DNA of 39,122 bases from SZAS-7 sp964514655 (GCA_964514655.1 CAZEQY010000022.1:1-39122), one strand, 5' to 3'. Shown: positions 14,477-23,002, numbered from the stretch's first letter. Notes: generated by a model not told the origin, from the sequence alone. Program-made: numbers and translations.

Positions 14477-16264
14477 ATGCAAGTAGCTGCTGTAGGTGGG
14501 GGAGTTCCCTTTGTCCCGAAGCCAGAGCCAAAGAGAGGGTTTTTGAACCTTTTTGGGCTTAGAAAAGGCGATAGCGCGCGTCTTGAGTTAGAAAAGAACC
14601 CTAAGCTAGAAGCTGTTACAAAAGCTTTTTGCTCAACAGAGTTTTTTGTGCTTCGAGGAACGCTAGAACAGGTAGTGAAATCATATAAGCGAGAAGATCT
14701 TGGTAAGCTCTTTGATGCGCTTATTGCCGTTCAGGATTTTGTGGGACTTAAACGGTGTTTATCGTTTTTTTCTCCGGATGATATCCAAAAGTTGTTAGGG
14801 GATGAAATTTCTCGTCCGGAAGAGATGCAAAAAGCCTTTGCCATTGCTCATGAAGAATATGTCCAGCTTGTTGCAAGTACAGAAGAGTCCATCCTCAAAC
14901 ATCATGGAAACACCTTTGTTAGGATGGTGCGCAACTTTATAGATGGGATTTTGCTTTCTTTAGATGTTGGGGGCCTTACTCGAGAGGTGACTTCGCGGTG
15001 GGAAGCTGATCAAAGACTTGGTTCTTATGTAAAAATCGGAACCTTTCCCTTGCTGCTCTTTACAGCCCTTGCAACTGTCTGCTTGCCACTTACGGCACTC
15101 ATTGTTACAGGAGCTTTATGTGTAAGTGCTGTTGGAAGTGCTGCTGCCTATATAAAGTGGCTACAGGCATCTCCAAGCTCGGTAGAATATAGTGTAAATA
15201 TGGTGGAGGAGGCAAAAATTGGAACGCTAGGTCCTGTATTTGCACGAGAGTGTGAGATAGATGGGGTGTTAAATGCGCTAGCAAGCTCAAGTGATGGCCA
15301 CCGCGCTCACCCTTTACTTGTAGGCCCAACAGGGGTTGGAAAGACTGAAATTATAAAGGGGATCGCTCAAAGGCTTGTGTCAGGTGATGTTCCCAAATGC
15401 TTGCAGGGCAAAAAGCTGCTTTCAGTGAACACTGCAGAGCTTTTACAAAGAACGAACATGGGCCAAGATGCGCTGCTTACAATTCTTTACAAGATTGCAG
15501 AGAAAAGAAATGACTACATCGTCTTTTTTGATGAAGTGCATAACGCAATGCTAAAAAAAGAGCTTGGCGAGCGCCTGAAAACCGTTTTGGACACAAATCC
15601 CCACGCGCTGCCATATGTTATCGGCGCAACCACAGCCAAAGAATATGATGAGCATGTTGCACCAGATCTTGCTTTTTCGAGGCGGTTTCAGAGAATGGAT
15701 GTTGCCCCAACAAATAAAGAGCAGACAGTGCTCATTTTGCGCGAGATGGTAAAGCGAGAAGCGCCGGAGCTTACTGTTACAGAATCTGTCCTTGAATATA
15801 TCTACGAAAAATCTTCTCAAGAGTCCCCAGATCTTTTTCAGCCTGCAATTGGAAAAAACCTACTAGCAAAAGCAATAGCTAAAGCCCAGCAGTATAAAGC
15901 ACCTGACATGCAAAAAAATGTTCAGGAGCTATCCAACCTCTCATCTCGCATTCATGCCCTTCCTGAGGCACTTGCAGATCCACAAGAACTTGATAAAATA
16001 CTGGCTCTAAAAGAAGAGGTAGAGCGTCAAAAGGCTAAAGAAAAAGAGCTAGCCCAAGCAGCTAGCATACAAAAAGAAAAAATCCGATTTTGCCGCAAGC
16101 AAGTATCCTATATGTTTCAGGCAGCGCATAAGGCCTATAAAAAAGGCTCCACAGTCGACAAGGTGCATTTTCTTTTCTGGAACTACTACCTTTTGCCCCG
16201 CATAAAAGTAGAAGGCCAAGTCATTGACCGTGCCCTTATCGAAGAATTGACCAAAAGCTCATAA
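14477..16264 (+). CDS. membrane-anchored Clp-type AAA+ ATPase
   Basis: A 595-residue protein with one AAA+ module like the first ATPase domain of ClpA/ClpB. It shows Walker A GPTGVGKT (283-290), Walker B VFFDEVHN (349-356), sensor-1 region IGATT (382-386) and the arginine-finger region FSRRFQ (about 400-405). It lacks the Clp N domain and the second ATPase domain. Instead about 180 N-terminal residues precede two adjacent hydrophobic segments (about 188-230: FPLLLFTALATVCLPL and ALIVTGALCVSAVGSAAA). A helical, probably coiled-coil region (about 503-540) follows the ATPase. The architecture suggests a membrane-tethered unfoldase or remodelling machine, possibly secreted to the host vacuole membrane. 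ATG 14477 is preferred over GTG 14471 because AGG (14469-14471) then sits five bases upstream. Confidence 0.8.
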   Translation: MQVAAVGGGVPFVPKPEPKRGFLNLFGLRKGDSARLELEKNPKLEAVTKAFCSTEFFVLRGTLEQVVKSYKREDLGKLFDALIAVQDFVGLKRCLSFFSPDDIQKLLGDEISRPEEMQKAFAIAHEEYVQLVASTEESILKHHGNTFVRMVRNFIDGILLSLDVGGLTREVTSRWEADQRLGSYVKIGTFPLLLFTALATVCLPLTALIVTGALCVSAVGSAAAYIKWLQASPSSVEYSVNMVEEAKIGTLGPVFARECEIDGVLNALASSSDGHRAHPLLVGPTGVGKTEIIKGIAQRLVSGDVPKCLQGKKLLSVNTAELLQRTNMGQDALLTILYKIAEKRNDYIVFFDEVHNAMLKKELGERLKTVLDTNPHALPYVIGATTAKEYDEHVAPDLAFSRRFQRMDVAPTNKEQTVLILREMVKREAPELTVTESVLEYIYEKSSQESPDLFQPAIGKNLLAKAIAKAQQYKAPDMQKNVQELSNLSSRIHALPEALADPQELDKILALKEEVERQKAKEKELAQAASIQKEKIRFCRKQVSYMFQAAHKAYKKGSTVDKVHFLFWNYYLLPRIKVEGQVIDRALIEELTKSS

Positions 16265-16305
16265 AAAAAGACTGCCTCTCGAATGAAGAGGCAGTCTTTT
16301 TTTTT
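16263..16305. terminator. bidirectional intrinsic terminator
   Basis: An 11-bp GC-rich stem (16269-16279 with 16287-16297) with a seven-base loop is extended by A6 on the left and T8 on the right. It serves both the AAA+ gene and the convergent beta-helix gene. Confidence 0.92.
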
Positions 16306-16313
16306 GTTATAAC

Positions 16314-19193
16314 TTATTTTTTCTTTACTTTCGCACGATGGTGGTGATCACTGCTACAGCTTGAGCTACTTGAGCTATGCTGGCAGTCATGCTTGCCACA
16401 TGCAATCGAAAGGTTTTGTGCTGAATTTTTAGGTTCAGGGTAGCGGCTTAGGTTGCCTTCGGCTACAGGAGCTTTGTGGCCCCAGTGTATGTGGTAGTTA
16501 TGGTTCTTGTTCAAAGAGCCATTGCAAAATGCTGTGTTTGACAGGAAGAGCGATGATGTGCAGGGTTTACGATTATCGCGGATTCCAGAAAACTCACAGC
16601 TATTTACTGTGTTATCCTTTACGACAGCACGGTTTGTAAAACCAGGCACTGTTGTGTTAGGTGGAGTTATGGCACCATAAACAGTTTGTCCATTAATCAG
16701 CTGGCCGTCATTAGGGTAGGTAATGACGTAGGATTGAGGATCATTTGCTGTAAGGCCAGATGTTACTTCTAGAGTAAATCTGTCAACAAAGCCTGTTATG
16801 GTTGCAGATGATGAATCGGCAAGTGTAATGGTTCCTCCCACCATAGATTGTGTCCAGAATGAATTAAACCCAGTTACAAGACCTATGCCATCATACGTTG
16901 CTGTTGCGCCTACTTCGCCAGAATAAGGCACCTGGTTACGGCAGGCATCTGGATCAAAGAGCTGAATAGGTATACCACCTGGTGGCACGTTATAGATCAA
17001 CTCATTAAGATTATCACCAGTAGTCCAACTTGAAATATCTTCAATTGGGAAGTTTGTAGACTGATAAATTCCACTTGGTGTGACCGTTACCTGCTGAGAA
17101 GTTGCCACTCTTGTAAAGAGCTGATTGTTTGTGATTGGGTTATTGACCGGCCACGTGTCTGGGTCTACTTGCCATCCATATTCAATGAGGGTCATCGAAT
17201 CAGGCGAAACAAGCAAAAACCCAATTGGAGTAAGCTGCGTTTCATAGGTGCCTGTAAGTAAGATGCCATGTTGGCAGTCACTTACAGTATTTTCCTCTAC
17301 GACAGGACGCTCGGCAGATTCCAAAAGAATGCCTGCACAAATTGGGTTAGAAGAATCTGCATAGACATCAGCTACCCTGCAGCCTTTCACAAATAAATTC
17401 TCCATTGGTAATGGAGTATTAACTGCCCCTCCTGAGAAATAAAACGGAAAGAGGCAGTTTGCAATGCCTGCAACGCGCTCAGTAGCAGATGTGCTATGGA
17501 TCTTTTCTACCACAGCATCCTCAACAACCATGTTAGCAAGGTTGTCAGAAGGGGAAGTGTCTGGCAATCCGATAGAGTTTGTGGTGCCTACAATGCCAAG
17601 AACTGCCTGATGACCACTTAAGTTAGAGGCCTGAAAGCGAGTAAATGTCACATTCTTTGCGTAATTATTTGGAAAACCATCAGCCCAAACAAATGCACCA
17701 AGTACCGTCCAGAGAGGTGCTTCGGCATTAATATCGCACACCTGGCAGTCTATAAATTCAACATCTGAATAGCTATGACACTCTATGCCAGCAATATAGC
17801 CGCGAGCCTGGTTATCCGAATTAACACCATGGCCGTTAGACTGGCAGCGAACAAAGGTAGAACCACTTGCTTGCGCTAAGCCTGGAGAGAACATTGAAAT
17901 TCCTACAATTTCACTACCTGCAACGAGGCCAAACACTGAGCCTGCCCGAGTGTTATTAACCTGGCAATCTTCAACGAGGAAATTGTCACCATTAAGAATT
18001 AACGCTCTAATACCACAGCACTCGCTGTAGCTGTCATTAAACTGGGAGTTTTTAATAAGCATGTTATTGCCAATAAAGCTCGCAGCTTGCAAAAATCTGT
18101 TACATGAAATTACTTTTCGGTCGCTTGTGCCATTTACTTGGTTATCGGTAAACTCTACGTTATTAGCAATTACCGCAAAGCCGCTACCTCCTATGCCCTC
18201 TGTATTGTTAAACTGAGAGTCGCGAACCACAACGTTGTCGCAAGCAAGCATTGAGCAATTAACGCCGTTTAGCAAAGCGCAGAAGTTTTCATTTGAATGA
18301 ACGCGCTCCATAACCACATTTCGGAAGGCAACTTCCGGCGTTGTGGTGTTATCATAAAAACCGTCAATAAACACATTCCCATCAAACTGTATACCCTGAA
18401 TAGAGTCAAAGTAGGCAGTTGTCGTGCCATTATGCAGTACATTTAGGTCATAAAAATGAAGGTCTTCATAAGGAAGGTTTACCGGATCTGGATTTGGAAC
18501 GTTTGTGTTAGTAAAGCTAAGGTTTATTGCTGTAATGCCGTTACCGCTAAAATCACGAATAGTACCATTTTTTACGGTAATGTTTTTGTAGACGGCATTT
18601 TGATCTACTGGGAAGTAGCCTTGTCCGATAACTAGGCCATAGCCCCACGGAGTCTCTCCACACTGACTTAGTGTATGGCCGCAAAGGTCAAGGGTAACAT
18701 CATTAGAAACAATTTGGATAGCGGGGACAAAAGCATCTACTACGTTATACTTAGCATCACATTCTAGCTCATAGTAGCCTGGGCAAGATATTACGTAGGG
18801 CAAATCCGCGCAGGTAATTGTTACACGCTTGACGCAGCATGGGCCGCAGTCGTTGCAGTCGCATGGTGCATCAACATCGTCTTGAGCGCGCACGCTTTGA
18901 TCACACGATCCAGAAAGCGCTGCAGCTCTAATATGATTTCTTGCTGTATCTGCAAATCCACTGTTGTAGATAGTTTGATATTTTAGTTCCCTTGCTCGTA
19001 AAAACTGGGCCAAATTGTCGTTTTGAGTAAAGTCGTTGCCAGGCACATTTGCCGCTTTTTTAGGGGGAGGCTTTGCCACTGCCTTTGCAGCGGTATGTTT
19101 TTTCGTATTTTTTGCAGGCGCTTTTACGGCCGCACTTAAGGACATACTTAAAAAAGTGATCAGTGCCACTAAAATCTGCAGGTGTTTTTTCAT
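16314..19193 (-). CDS. secreted right-handed beta-helix repeat protein
   Basis: A 959-residue exported protein. A signal peptide (about 1-21, cleavage near LSAA) is followed by a Lys/Ala/Pro-rich linker and a Cys cluster (CDCNDCGPCC, about 112-121). A long parallel beta-helix with many short strands of the type NNVEFTDNQVNG and GDNFLVEDCQVNN runs from about 130 to 700. Near 770-815 a separate beta module (GLVTGFNSFWTQSMVGGTIT) interrupts the pattern. The tail is Ser/His/Lys-rich (CQHSSSSSSCSSDHHH then RAKVKKK). Beta-helix proteins of this kind act as surface adhesins, autotransporter-like passengers or polysaccharide lyases. No beta-barrel autotransporter domain is present and no lyase active site is recognisable. 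The ATG at 19193 lacks a good ribosome-binding site. Confidence 0.8.
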   Translation of the reverse strand: MKKHLQILVALITFLSMSLSAAVKAPAKNTKKHTAAKAVAKPPPKKAANVPGNDFTQNDNLAQFLRARELKYQTIYNSGFADTARNHIRAAALSGSCDQSVRAQDDVDAPCDCNDCGPCCVKRVTITCADLPYVISCPGYYELECDAKYNVVDAFVPAIQIVSNDVTLDLCGHTLSQCGETPWGYGLVIGQGYFPVDQNAVYKNITVKNGTIRDFSGNGITAINLSFTNTNVPNPDPVNLPYEDLHFYDLNVLHNGTTTAYFDSIQGIQFDGNVFIDGFYDNTTTPEVAFRNVVMERVHSNENFCALLNGVNCSMLACDNVVVRDSQFNNTEGIGGSGFAVIANNVEFTDNQVNGTSDRKVISCNRFLQAASFIGNNMLIKNSQFNDSYSECCGIRALILNGDNFLVEDCQVNNTRAGSVFGLVAGSEIVGISMFSPGLAQASGSTFVRCQSNGHGVNSDNQARGYIAGIECHSYSDVEFIDCQVCDINAEAPLWTVLGAFVWADGFPNNYAKNVTFTRFQASNLSGHQAVLGIVGTTNSIGLPDTSPSDNLANMVVEDAVVEKIHSTSATERVAGIANCLFPFYFSGGAVNTPLPMENLFVKGCRVADVYADSSNPICAGILLESAERPVVEENTVSDCQHGILLTGTYETQLTPIGFLLVSPDSMTLIEYGWQVDPDTWPVNNPITNNQLFTRVATSQQVTVTPSGIYQSTNFPIEDISSWTTGDNLNELIYNVPPGGIPIQLFDPDACRNQVPYSGEVGATATYDGIGLVTGFNSFWTQSMVGGTITLADSSSATITGFVDRFTLEVTSGLTANDPQSYVITYPNDGQLINGQTVYGAITPPNTTVPGFTNRAVVKDNTVNSCEFSGIRDNRKPCTSSLFLSNTAFCNGSLNKNHNYHIHWGHKAPVAEGNLSRYPEPKNSAQNLSIACGKHDCQHSSSSSSCSSDHHHRAKVKKK

Positions 19194-19302
19194 GGTGTTT
19201 ACCCGTGGTTATATTTTTCATCTTCTTCGAATTAGTAATAGTCCGAAGTCGAGGTAAACGTAGCGAAATGTATTTTTAAGTGCAACGCCATTTTCTCTAG
19301 CG

Positions 19303-20583
19303 CTAGTCAGCGATTGATTCTTCTTCGTTGATGTCATGTTCGATCGGGCGCGTAATGAGCATGACGGCGCGCTTACCTGTTAAAAAGAGGTAGCTCCAAT
19401 GGAAGAATACTTTGATGCGGCTTCTAAAGTCGATGAGGTAGAGGATGTGCACGGCAGACCAAATAAACCAGGCAAAAAATCCTGTGAGCTTTATTTTGCC
19501 CATCATGCCAACGGCTTTTCCTTTGCCGATAGTAGCTAGTGAGCCTTTATCGTGGTACTTAAAGGGCTTTCGCTTTTCTTTTGGAATATTTTTTGAGATG
19601 ATTTTGGCAACGTAGCATCCTTGCTGTTTGGCAACAGGGGCAAGGCCGGGAAGTGGCTGGCCATTTGCATTTTGGCAGTGGGCTGCATCTCCGATAACAA
19701 AGATGTTGGGGTAGTTTGGGATGCTAAGATCCGGTTCTACGATGGCGCGGCCTTGACGATCAAGGGGAGTATCTAGAGTTTTAAGTAGACCGGATGCTAG
19801 GTTTCCTGCTGCCCAAAGTACTGTAGGGGCAGGTAGTAGTTCGTTATTTACAAGTACGCCTTCTGGGGTGACGCCGGTTACCTTTTGGTTTGTCATAACT
19901 GTGACGCCAAGTTTTTCTAGATCGCTTTTCGCACGTACCGATAGAGCGTCCGGAAAGCCGGGAAGTACGCAAGGGGCACCTTCTATAAGGTATATTTTTG
20001 CTTGATCGGGCCGTATCTTTGAAAACTTTTTCTTCATGCCGGAAAAGGCAATTTCGGCAATAGCGCCGGCGAGCTCAACTCCCGTAGGGCCTGCTCCCAC
20101 AATGGCAAAGCGCAAGAAATTTCTTGCTTCAGCGTGGGTGGAGGCGCGTTCAGCTTGTTCAAAAGCCATGAGGATTTTTTCGCGTATGTGGGTGGCGTCT
20201 TGAATAGTTTTAAGGCCTGGCGCCAAGGGTTCCCACTCGTTATTGCCAAAGTAGCTATGGCGAGTTCCTGGGGCTAAAATTAGGTTGTCAAAGTGAAAGT
20301 TCATCCCGCATTCTAGATGCATCATCTGTTTGTCTTTTTCGATGCGCTCTACATTGCCCATAATGAAGGAGACGTTTTTGCTTTTGTGTAGGATCTCGCG
20401 AACGGGTGTAGCAATATCTCCCGGAGATAGCGCACATGTTGCTACCTGGTATAGTAGAGGCTGAAAAAGGTGGTGATTGAGCCTGTCGATAATAAGTACA
20501 TCATTATCTGTTTTGTTTAAGTCTTTTGCAGCTTCTAGGCCACCAAAGCCTGCGCCAACGATAAGGGTTTTAGGGTATGTCAT
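19303..20583 (-). CDS. ndh: type II NADH:quinone oxidoreductase (NDH-2)
   Basis: A 426-residue flavoenzyme that passes electrons from NADH to quinone without pumping protons. It shows the FAD motif TLIVGAGFGGLEAAKDL at the N-terminus, the substrate-loop sequence HHLFQPLLYQVATCALSPGD typical of NDH-2, the NADH-binding motif FAIVGAGPTGVELAGAIAE (about 160-178), a second FAD motif IFVIGDAAH and AKQQGCYVAK near the quinone site. The C-terminal part after about 360 (FFAWFIWSAVHILYLI) is the amphipathic membrane anchor. It starts three bases after the glycosyltransferase stop and so is in one transcript with it. GGAA lies about eight bases before the ATG. It could be the quinone reductase that works beside PutA. 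Confidence 0.92.
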   Translation of the reverse strand: MTYPKTLIVGAGFGGLEAAKDLNKTDNDVLIIDRLNHHLFQPLLYQVATCALSPGDIATPVREILHKSKNVSFIMGNVERIEKDKQMMHLECGMNFHFDNLILAPGTRHSYFGNNEWEPLAPGLKTIQDATHIREKILMAFEQAERASTHAEARNFLRFAIVGAGPTGVELAGAIAEIAFSGMKKKFSKIRPDQAKIYLIEGAPCVLPGFPDALSVRAKSDLEKLGVTVMTNQKVTGVTPEGVLVNNELLPAPTVLWAAGNLASGLLKTLDTPLDRQGRAIVEPDLSIPNYPNIFVIGDAAHCQNANGQPLPGLAPVAKQQGCYVAKIISKNIPKEKRKPFKYHDKGSLATIGKGKAVGMMGKIKLTGFFAWFIWSAVHILYLIDFRSRIKVFFHWSYLFLTGKRAVMLITRPIEHDINEEESIAD

Positions 20584-20586
20584 ATG

Positions 20587-21414
20587 CTATTTCCAGGTTG
20601 CTTTTCTTAATGGTTTGTAGGGCGGTTTTTTGCCAACTTGGCCTGCACACCAGCCTTGCAGGCCTCCATTTACCTTAAAGTCATTGATGGGGTTATGGAG
20701 GTTGTAATTGTAAATCACCTTTTCGATAAAGCGAAAGTGCCCGCGCGAAGAAAGTTCTAGTAGCGGTATCATAAAGGCAACATCGCCTGCTGCCATAAAA
20801 AACTGGCCTTTATGCTGCAGGTCGCGTTTTTTTATTTTGCGAAATAGCCCTGCATAAAATGTACGAAGCTGCGTCGTGCAAAACTTATAGCTTCTAAAGG
20901 AGTTTGTGAGGCGTATATGGTCGGGAATAACGTCATTATCAGATTGTAGCCTGCCTTTTGGTTCCGCTTCCCAGTTGCCGTAGGTCATCCAGACGTTAGG
21001 ATCTTTATAGACGCTTGCAAGGTAGCTAAAAACGTCATTTCCTCGGAGTGTATCATCCCCATCAACGGTAACGACAACCCAATGGGGCTTTGCCTTTTTT
21101 ACAGCGTTGTAGATGTTTGCAAGCATGCCACGGCGCTTCCAGTTGTGTACAACTTCAAACTTATGGCGAAGGTTATTTCTTGTAATATAGTCTTCGACAA
21201 GGTGGCCTGTTCTATCAGCAGAAAGGTCATTTATATAGATTGCTTTCCAGTGCGGATAGTCCTGACGCACAATGGATTCGAGGTTTCTGATGCAGTATTG
21301 TTCGTTGTTATACGAGGGTATGACAACGTAAAAGAAGATAGGTTCATCTTTACGATGTTTTGCATAGAGCGCTGTAGAGAGAAAGATGAATAAAAAAAAT
21401 GCCCGCCAATTCAT
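20587..21414 (-). CDS. secreted or periplasmic family 2 glycosyltransferase-like protein
   Basis: A 275-residue protein. The N-terminus MNWRAFFLFIFLSTALYA is a signal peptide, after which a GT-A fold follows: VVIPSYNNEQYCIRNLESI (nucleotide-sugar binding), INDLSADRTGHLVEDY and the DxD-type metal motif in VVTVDGDDTLRG. These are hallmarks of family 2 glycosyltransferases, which normally act in the cytosol. An export signal is therefore unusual and suggests action outside the inner membrane or delivery elsewhere. AAGG lies about six bases before the ATG at 21414. The start codon lies in the loop of a terminator-like hairpin, and the first codons form its 3' arm and T-tract. NDH-2 follows three bases after the stop. 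Confidence 0.8.
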   Translation of the reverse strand: MNWRAFFLFIFLSTALYAKHRKDEPIFFYVVIPSYNNEQYCIRNLESIVRQDYPHWKAIYINDLSADRTGHLVEDYITRNNLRHKFEVVHNWKRRGMLANIYNAVKKAKPHWVVVTVDGDDTLRGNDVFSYLASVYKDPNVWMTYGNWEAEPKGRLQSDNDVIPDHIRLTNSFRSYKFCTTQLRTFYAGLFRKIKKRDLQHKGQFFMAAGDVAFMIPLLELSSRGHFRFIEKVIYNYNLHNPINDFKVNGGLQGWCAGQVGKKPPYKPLRKATWK

Positions 21415-21446
21415 AAACTACCTTTTCTGTACTTCTATTGGCGGGC
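21392..21446 (-). terminator. terminator-like hairpin overlapping the start of the glycosyltransferase gene
   Basis: On the minus strand a perfect 10-bp stem (21437-21446 with 21401-21410, mostly G-C) with a 26-base loop is followed by T8 (21392-21399). The stem begins 15 bases after the hsp20 stop. The loop contains the ribosome-binding site and ATG (21412-21414) of the next gene, and the 3' arm plus T-tract encode Asn-Trp-Arg-Ala-Phe-Phe-Leu. Confidence 0.75.
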
Positions 21447-21460
21447 GGGATTTAAGACAA

Positions 21461-21859
21461 TTACTTTTTAAATGTAATTTTCTTTGGCTGTTCTTTTTTC
21501 TTTTTTTGGAAAGAGATGATGGCTACGCCATTTTTGAATTCTGCTTTTGGCTCTATAGCATCATCGACATTTTCAGGAACTGACATTTGATAAAAAAAGC
21601 TACGGCTTGAGCGGCGGTAGAATTTTTTCTTTTTGTCTTCTTCTGTTTCCTTTTTTTCGCCGCGGACCATGAGAGTTCCCTTTTCATAGGTTATATCAAT
21701 CTCATTTTCCGTAAGGCCAGGAAGCGACGCTTCAATGAAGACGTGGGTTTCGTCTTCTGATATTTGTAATCCTGATGGATTTGCAAGCCAATTCACATTT
21801 TCAATTTCATCAGTTAGTGAAAGTGGTGAAAACCATCTTTGTGGCATTCTTTGTTCCAT
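21461..21859 (-). CDS. small heat-shock protein, Hsp20/alpha-crystallin family
   Basis: A 132-residue holdase chaperone. The alpha-crystallin domain spans about 28-120: VFIEASLPGLTENEIDITYE, GTLMVRGEKKE, then RSFFYQMSVPENVD and the A-x-x-x-N-G-V form AEFKNGVAIISF. The C-terminal IxI/V-like element is weak (KKITFKK). It binds unfolding proteins without ATP. GGAGG lies seven bases before the ATG at 21859. A near-perfect CIRCE element covers its -35, so HrcA control is expected. It is divergent from the MDR oxidoreductase and followed by a terminator-like hairpin. Confidence 0.93.
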   Translation of the reverse strand: MEQRMPQRWFSPLSLTDEIENVNWLANPSGLQISEDETHVFIEASLPGLTENEIDITYEKGTLMVRGEKKETEEDKKKKFYRRSSRSFFYQMSVPENVDDAIEPKAEFKNGVAIISFQKKKKEQPKKITFKK

Positions 21860-21887
21860 AAAAAACCTCCATATTGGTTACATCTCT

Positions 21888-21932
21888 AATAAAGCACAGC
21901 AGAATTTAGCAGTCAAGCACTTTGATTGCTAA
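21888..21932 (-). promoter_or_regulatory. CIRCE (HrcA operator) over the hsp20 promoter
   Basis: An inverted repeat at 21906-21932 reads TTAGCAGTC-N9-GATTGCTAA on the plus strand. It matches the CIRCE consensus TTAGCACTC-N9-GAGTGCTAA at 16 of 18 positions with the exact nine-base spacer; the two mismatches are at symmetric positions. The minus-strand -35 TTGACT (21911-21916) lies inside it, with -10 TTTATT at 21888-21893 after 17 bases. HrcA bound here would block polymerase. Confidence 0.85.
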
Positions 21933-22019
21933 CTTGCTTTTTTTGTCGTTTTCTGTTGAACTCAATTGCCATTTTCTCCATGAAGGCCAAAAAGTCTATT
22001 TTAACGAGGTTTGTGTTAG

Positions 22020-22967
22020 ATGAAAGCAATCATTTATGAGCAGTTTGGACCCTCGAGTCTCATGCATATGGCTGATATGCCGGAGCTAGAGCCTAAAGAA
22101 GGTGAGATACAAATACGCCTTTCATATACAGGGGTAAATCCTGTGGATTATAAGATACGAGAAGGTACGTACAAGGATTCATATCCATATGAATTTCCGA
22201 TTATTCCGGGCTGGGAAGGCGCTGGAGTTGTTACAAAAGTGGGGCCTAGCGTTCGTCGGGCAAAAGTGGGCGATGAAGTCTATGGCTACTTTCGTACTCC
22301 AAAGATACAGCATGGTACATATGCACAGTTTATCGTGGTTCCGGAAGATCTCGTAGTCCATACTCCAAAAACGCTGAGCTTAAAAGAGGCTGCAGGCATA
22401 CCTCTAAATGCACTAACGGCCTGGCAGGCGATATTTGATCATGCTAAACTTCAGGCTCATGAAACTATTATCGTATTGGGGGCAGCAGGAGGCGTTGGCG
22501 GTATGGCTGTACAGATGGCAAATTGGGCTAAGGGCACTGTGTACGCCACTGCTCGCTCAGAAAATCACACCTACGTACTTGGTCTTGGTGCTCAGAAGGT
22601 GTTTGACTACACGCAAGAAGATGTGCAAGAGGCTCTTTTGAAGAAAGTTCCTCACGGTGTTGACGTTGTACTAGACTGTGTAGGAGGAGAAACAACAAAA
22701 TCTTGTTTTTCGCTTGTAAAAAATGGCGGAAGAGTCGTAAGCGTTGTCGAACGCGGGGTAAATGAGCTTGCCCCTCGCGGCGTGGAAGCCGGGTTTATCT
22801 TTGTAACCCCAAATAGAGATGAGCTTCACGAAATAGGCGTACTTTTAGACCATAAAAAACTTAAAGTGCCCGAAATGGCCGAATACCCACTTTCTGATGC
22901 CGCGAGTGTATTAGATATGGTGCAGGCAAGGCATGTGAGAGGAAAGATAGTCCTTAAGATAACGTAG
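22020..22967 (+). CDS. medium-chain dehydrogenase/reductase, zinc-independent quinone-oxidoreductase type
   Basis: A 315-residue NAD(P)H-dependent enzyme of the MDR superfamily. The N-terminal GroES-like half reads TGVNPVDYKIREG and PIIPGWEGAGVV, and the Rossmann half has VLGAAGGVGGMAVQMA (about 151-166) as cofactor site, then DVVLDCVGGE. The structural-zinc cysteines are absent, which places it with the quinone oxidoreductase (QOR-like) group. The reaction is probably reduction of quinones or alpha,beta-unsaturated carbonyls; the substrate is unknown. AGG stands about 10 bases before the ATG. It is divergent from hsp20, and no clean promoter could be assigned. Confidence 0.88.
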   Translation: MKAIIYEQFGPSSLMHMADMPELEPKEGEIQIRLSYTGVNPVDYKIREGTYKDSYPYEFPIIPGWEGAGVVTKVGPSVRRAKVGDEVYGYFRTPKIQHGTYAQFIVVPEDLVVHTPKTLSLKEAAGIPLNALTAWQAIFDHAKLQAHETIIVLGAAGGVGGMAVQMANWAKGTVYATARSENHTYVLGLGAQKVFDYTQEDVQEALLKKVPHGVDVVLDCVGGETTKSCFSLVKNGGRVVSVVERGVNELAPRGVEAGFIFVTPNRDELHEIGVLLDHKKLKVPEMAEYPLSDAASVLDMVQARHVRGKIVLKIT

Positions 22968-22973
22968 TGTGAG

Positions 22974-23002
22974 TTGACTTATTAAAGAAATTATTTTATA
23001 AT
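22974..23002 (+). promoter_or_regulatory. near-consensus sigma70 promoter of the dksA-lspA operon
   Basis: -35 TTGACT (22974-22979), 17-base spacer and -10 TATAAT (22997-23002), matching consensus at 11 of 12 positions. It begins seven bases after the MDR stop. The start of transcription would be near 23009, leaving a leader of about 84 bases before dksA. Confidence 0.85.

Noticed and set aside
19297..19306. Perfect 10-base palindrome CTAGCGCTAG at the NDH-2 stop
   Set aside because: It has no loop or T-tract, so it is not a terminator. A single short palindrome at a stop codon is likely chance.
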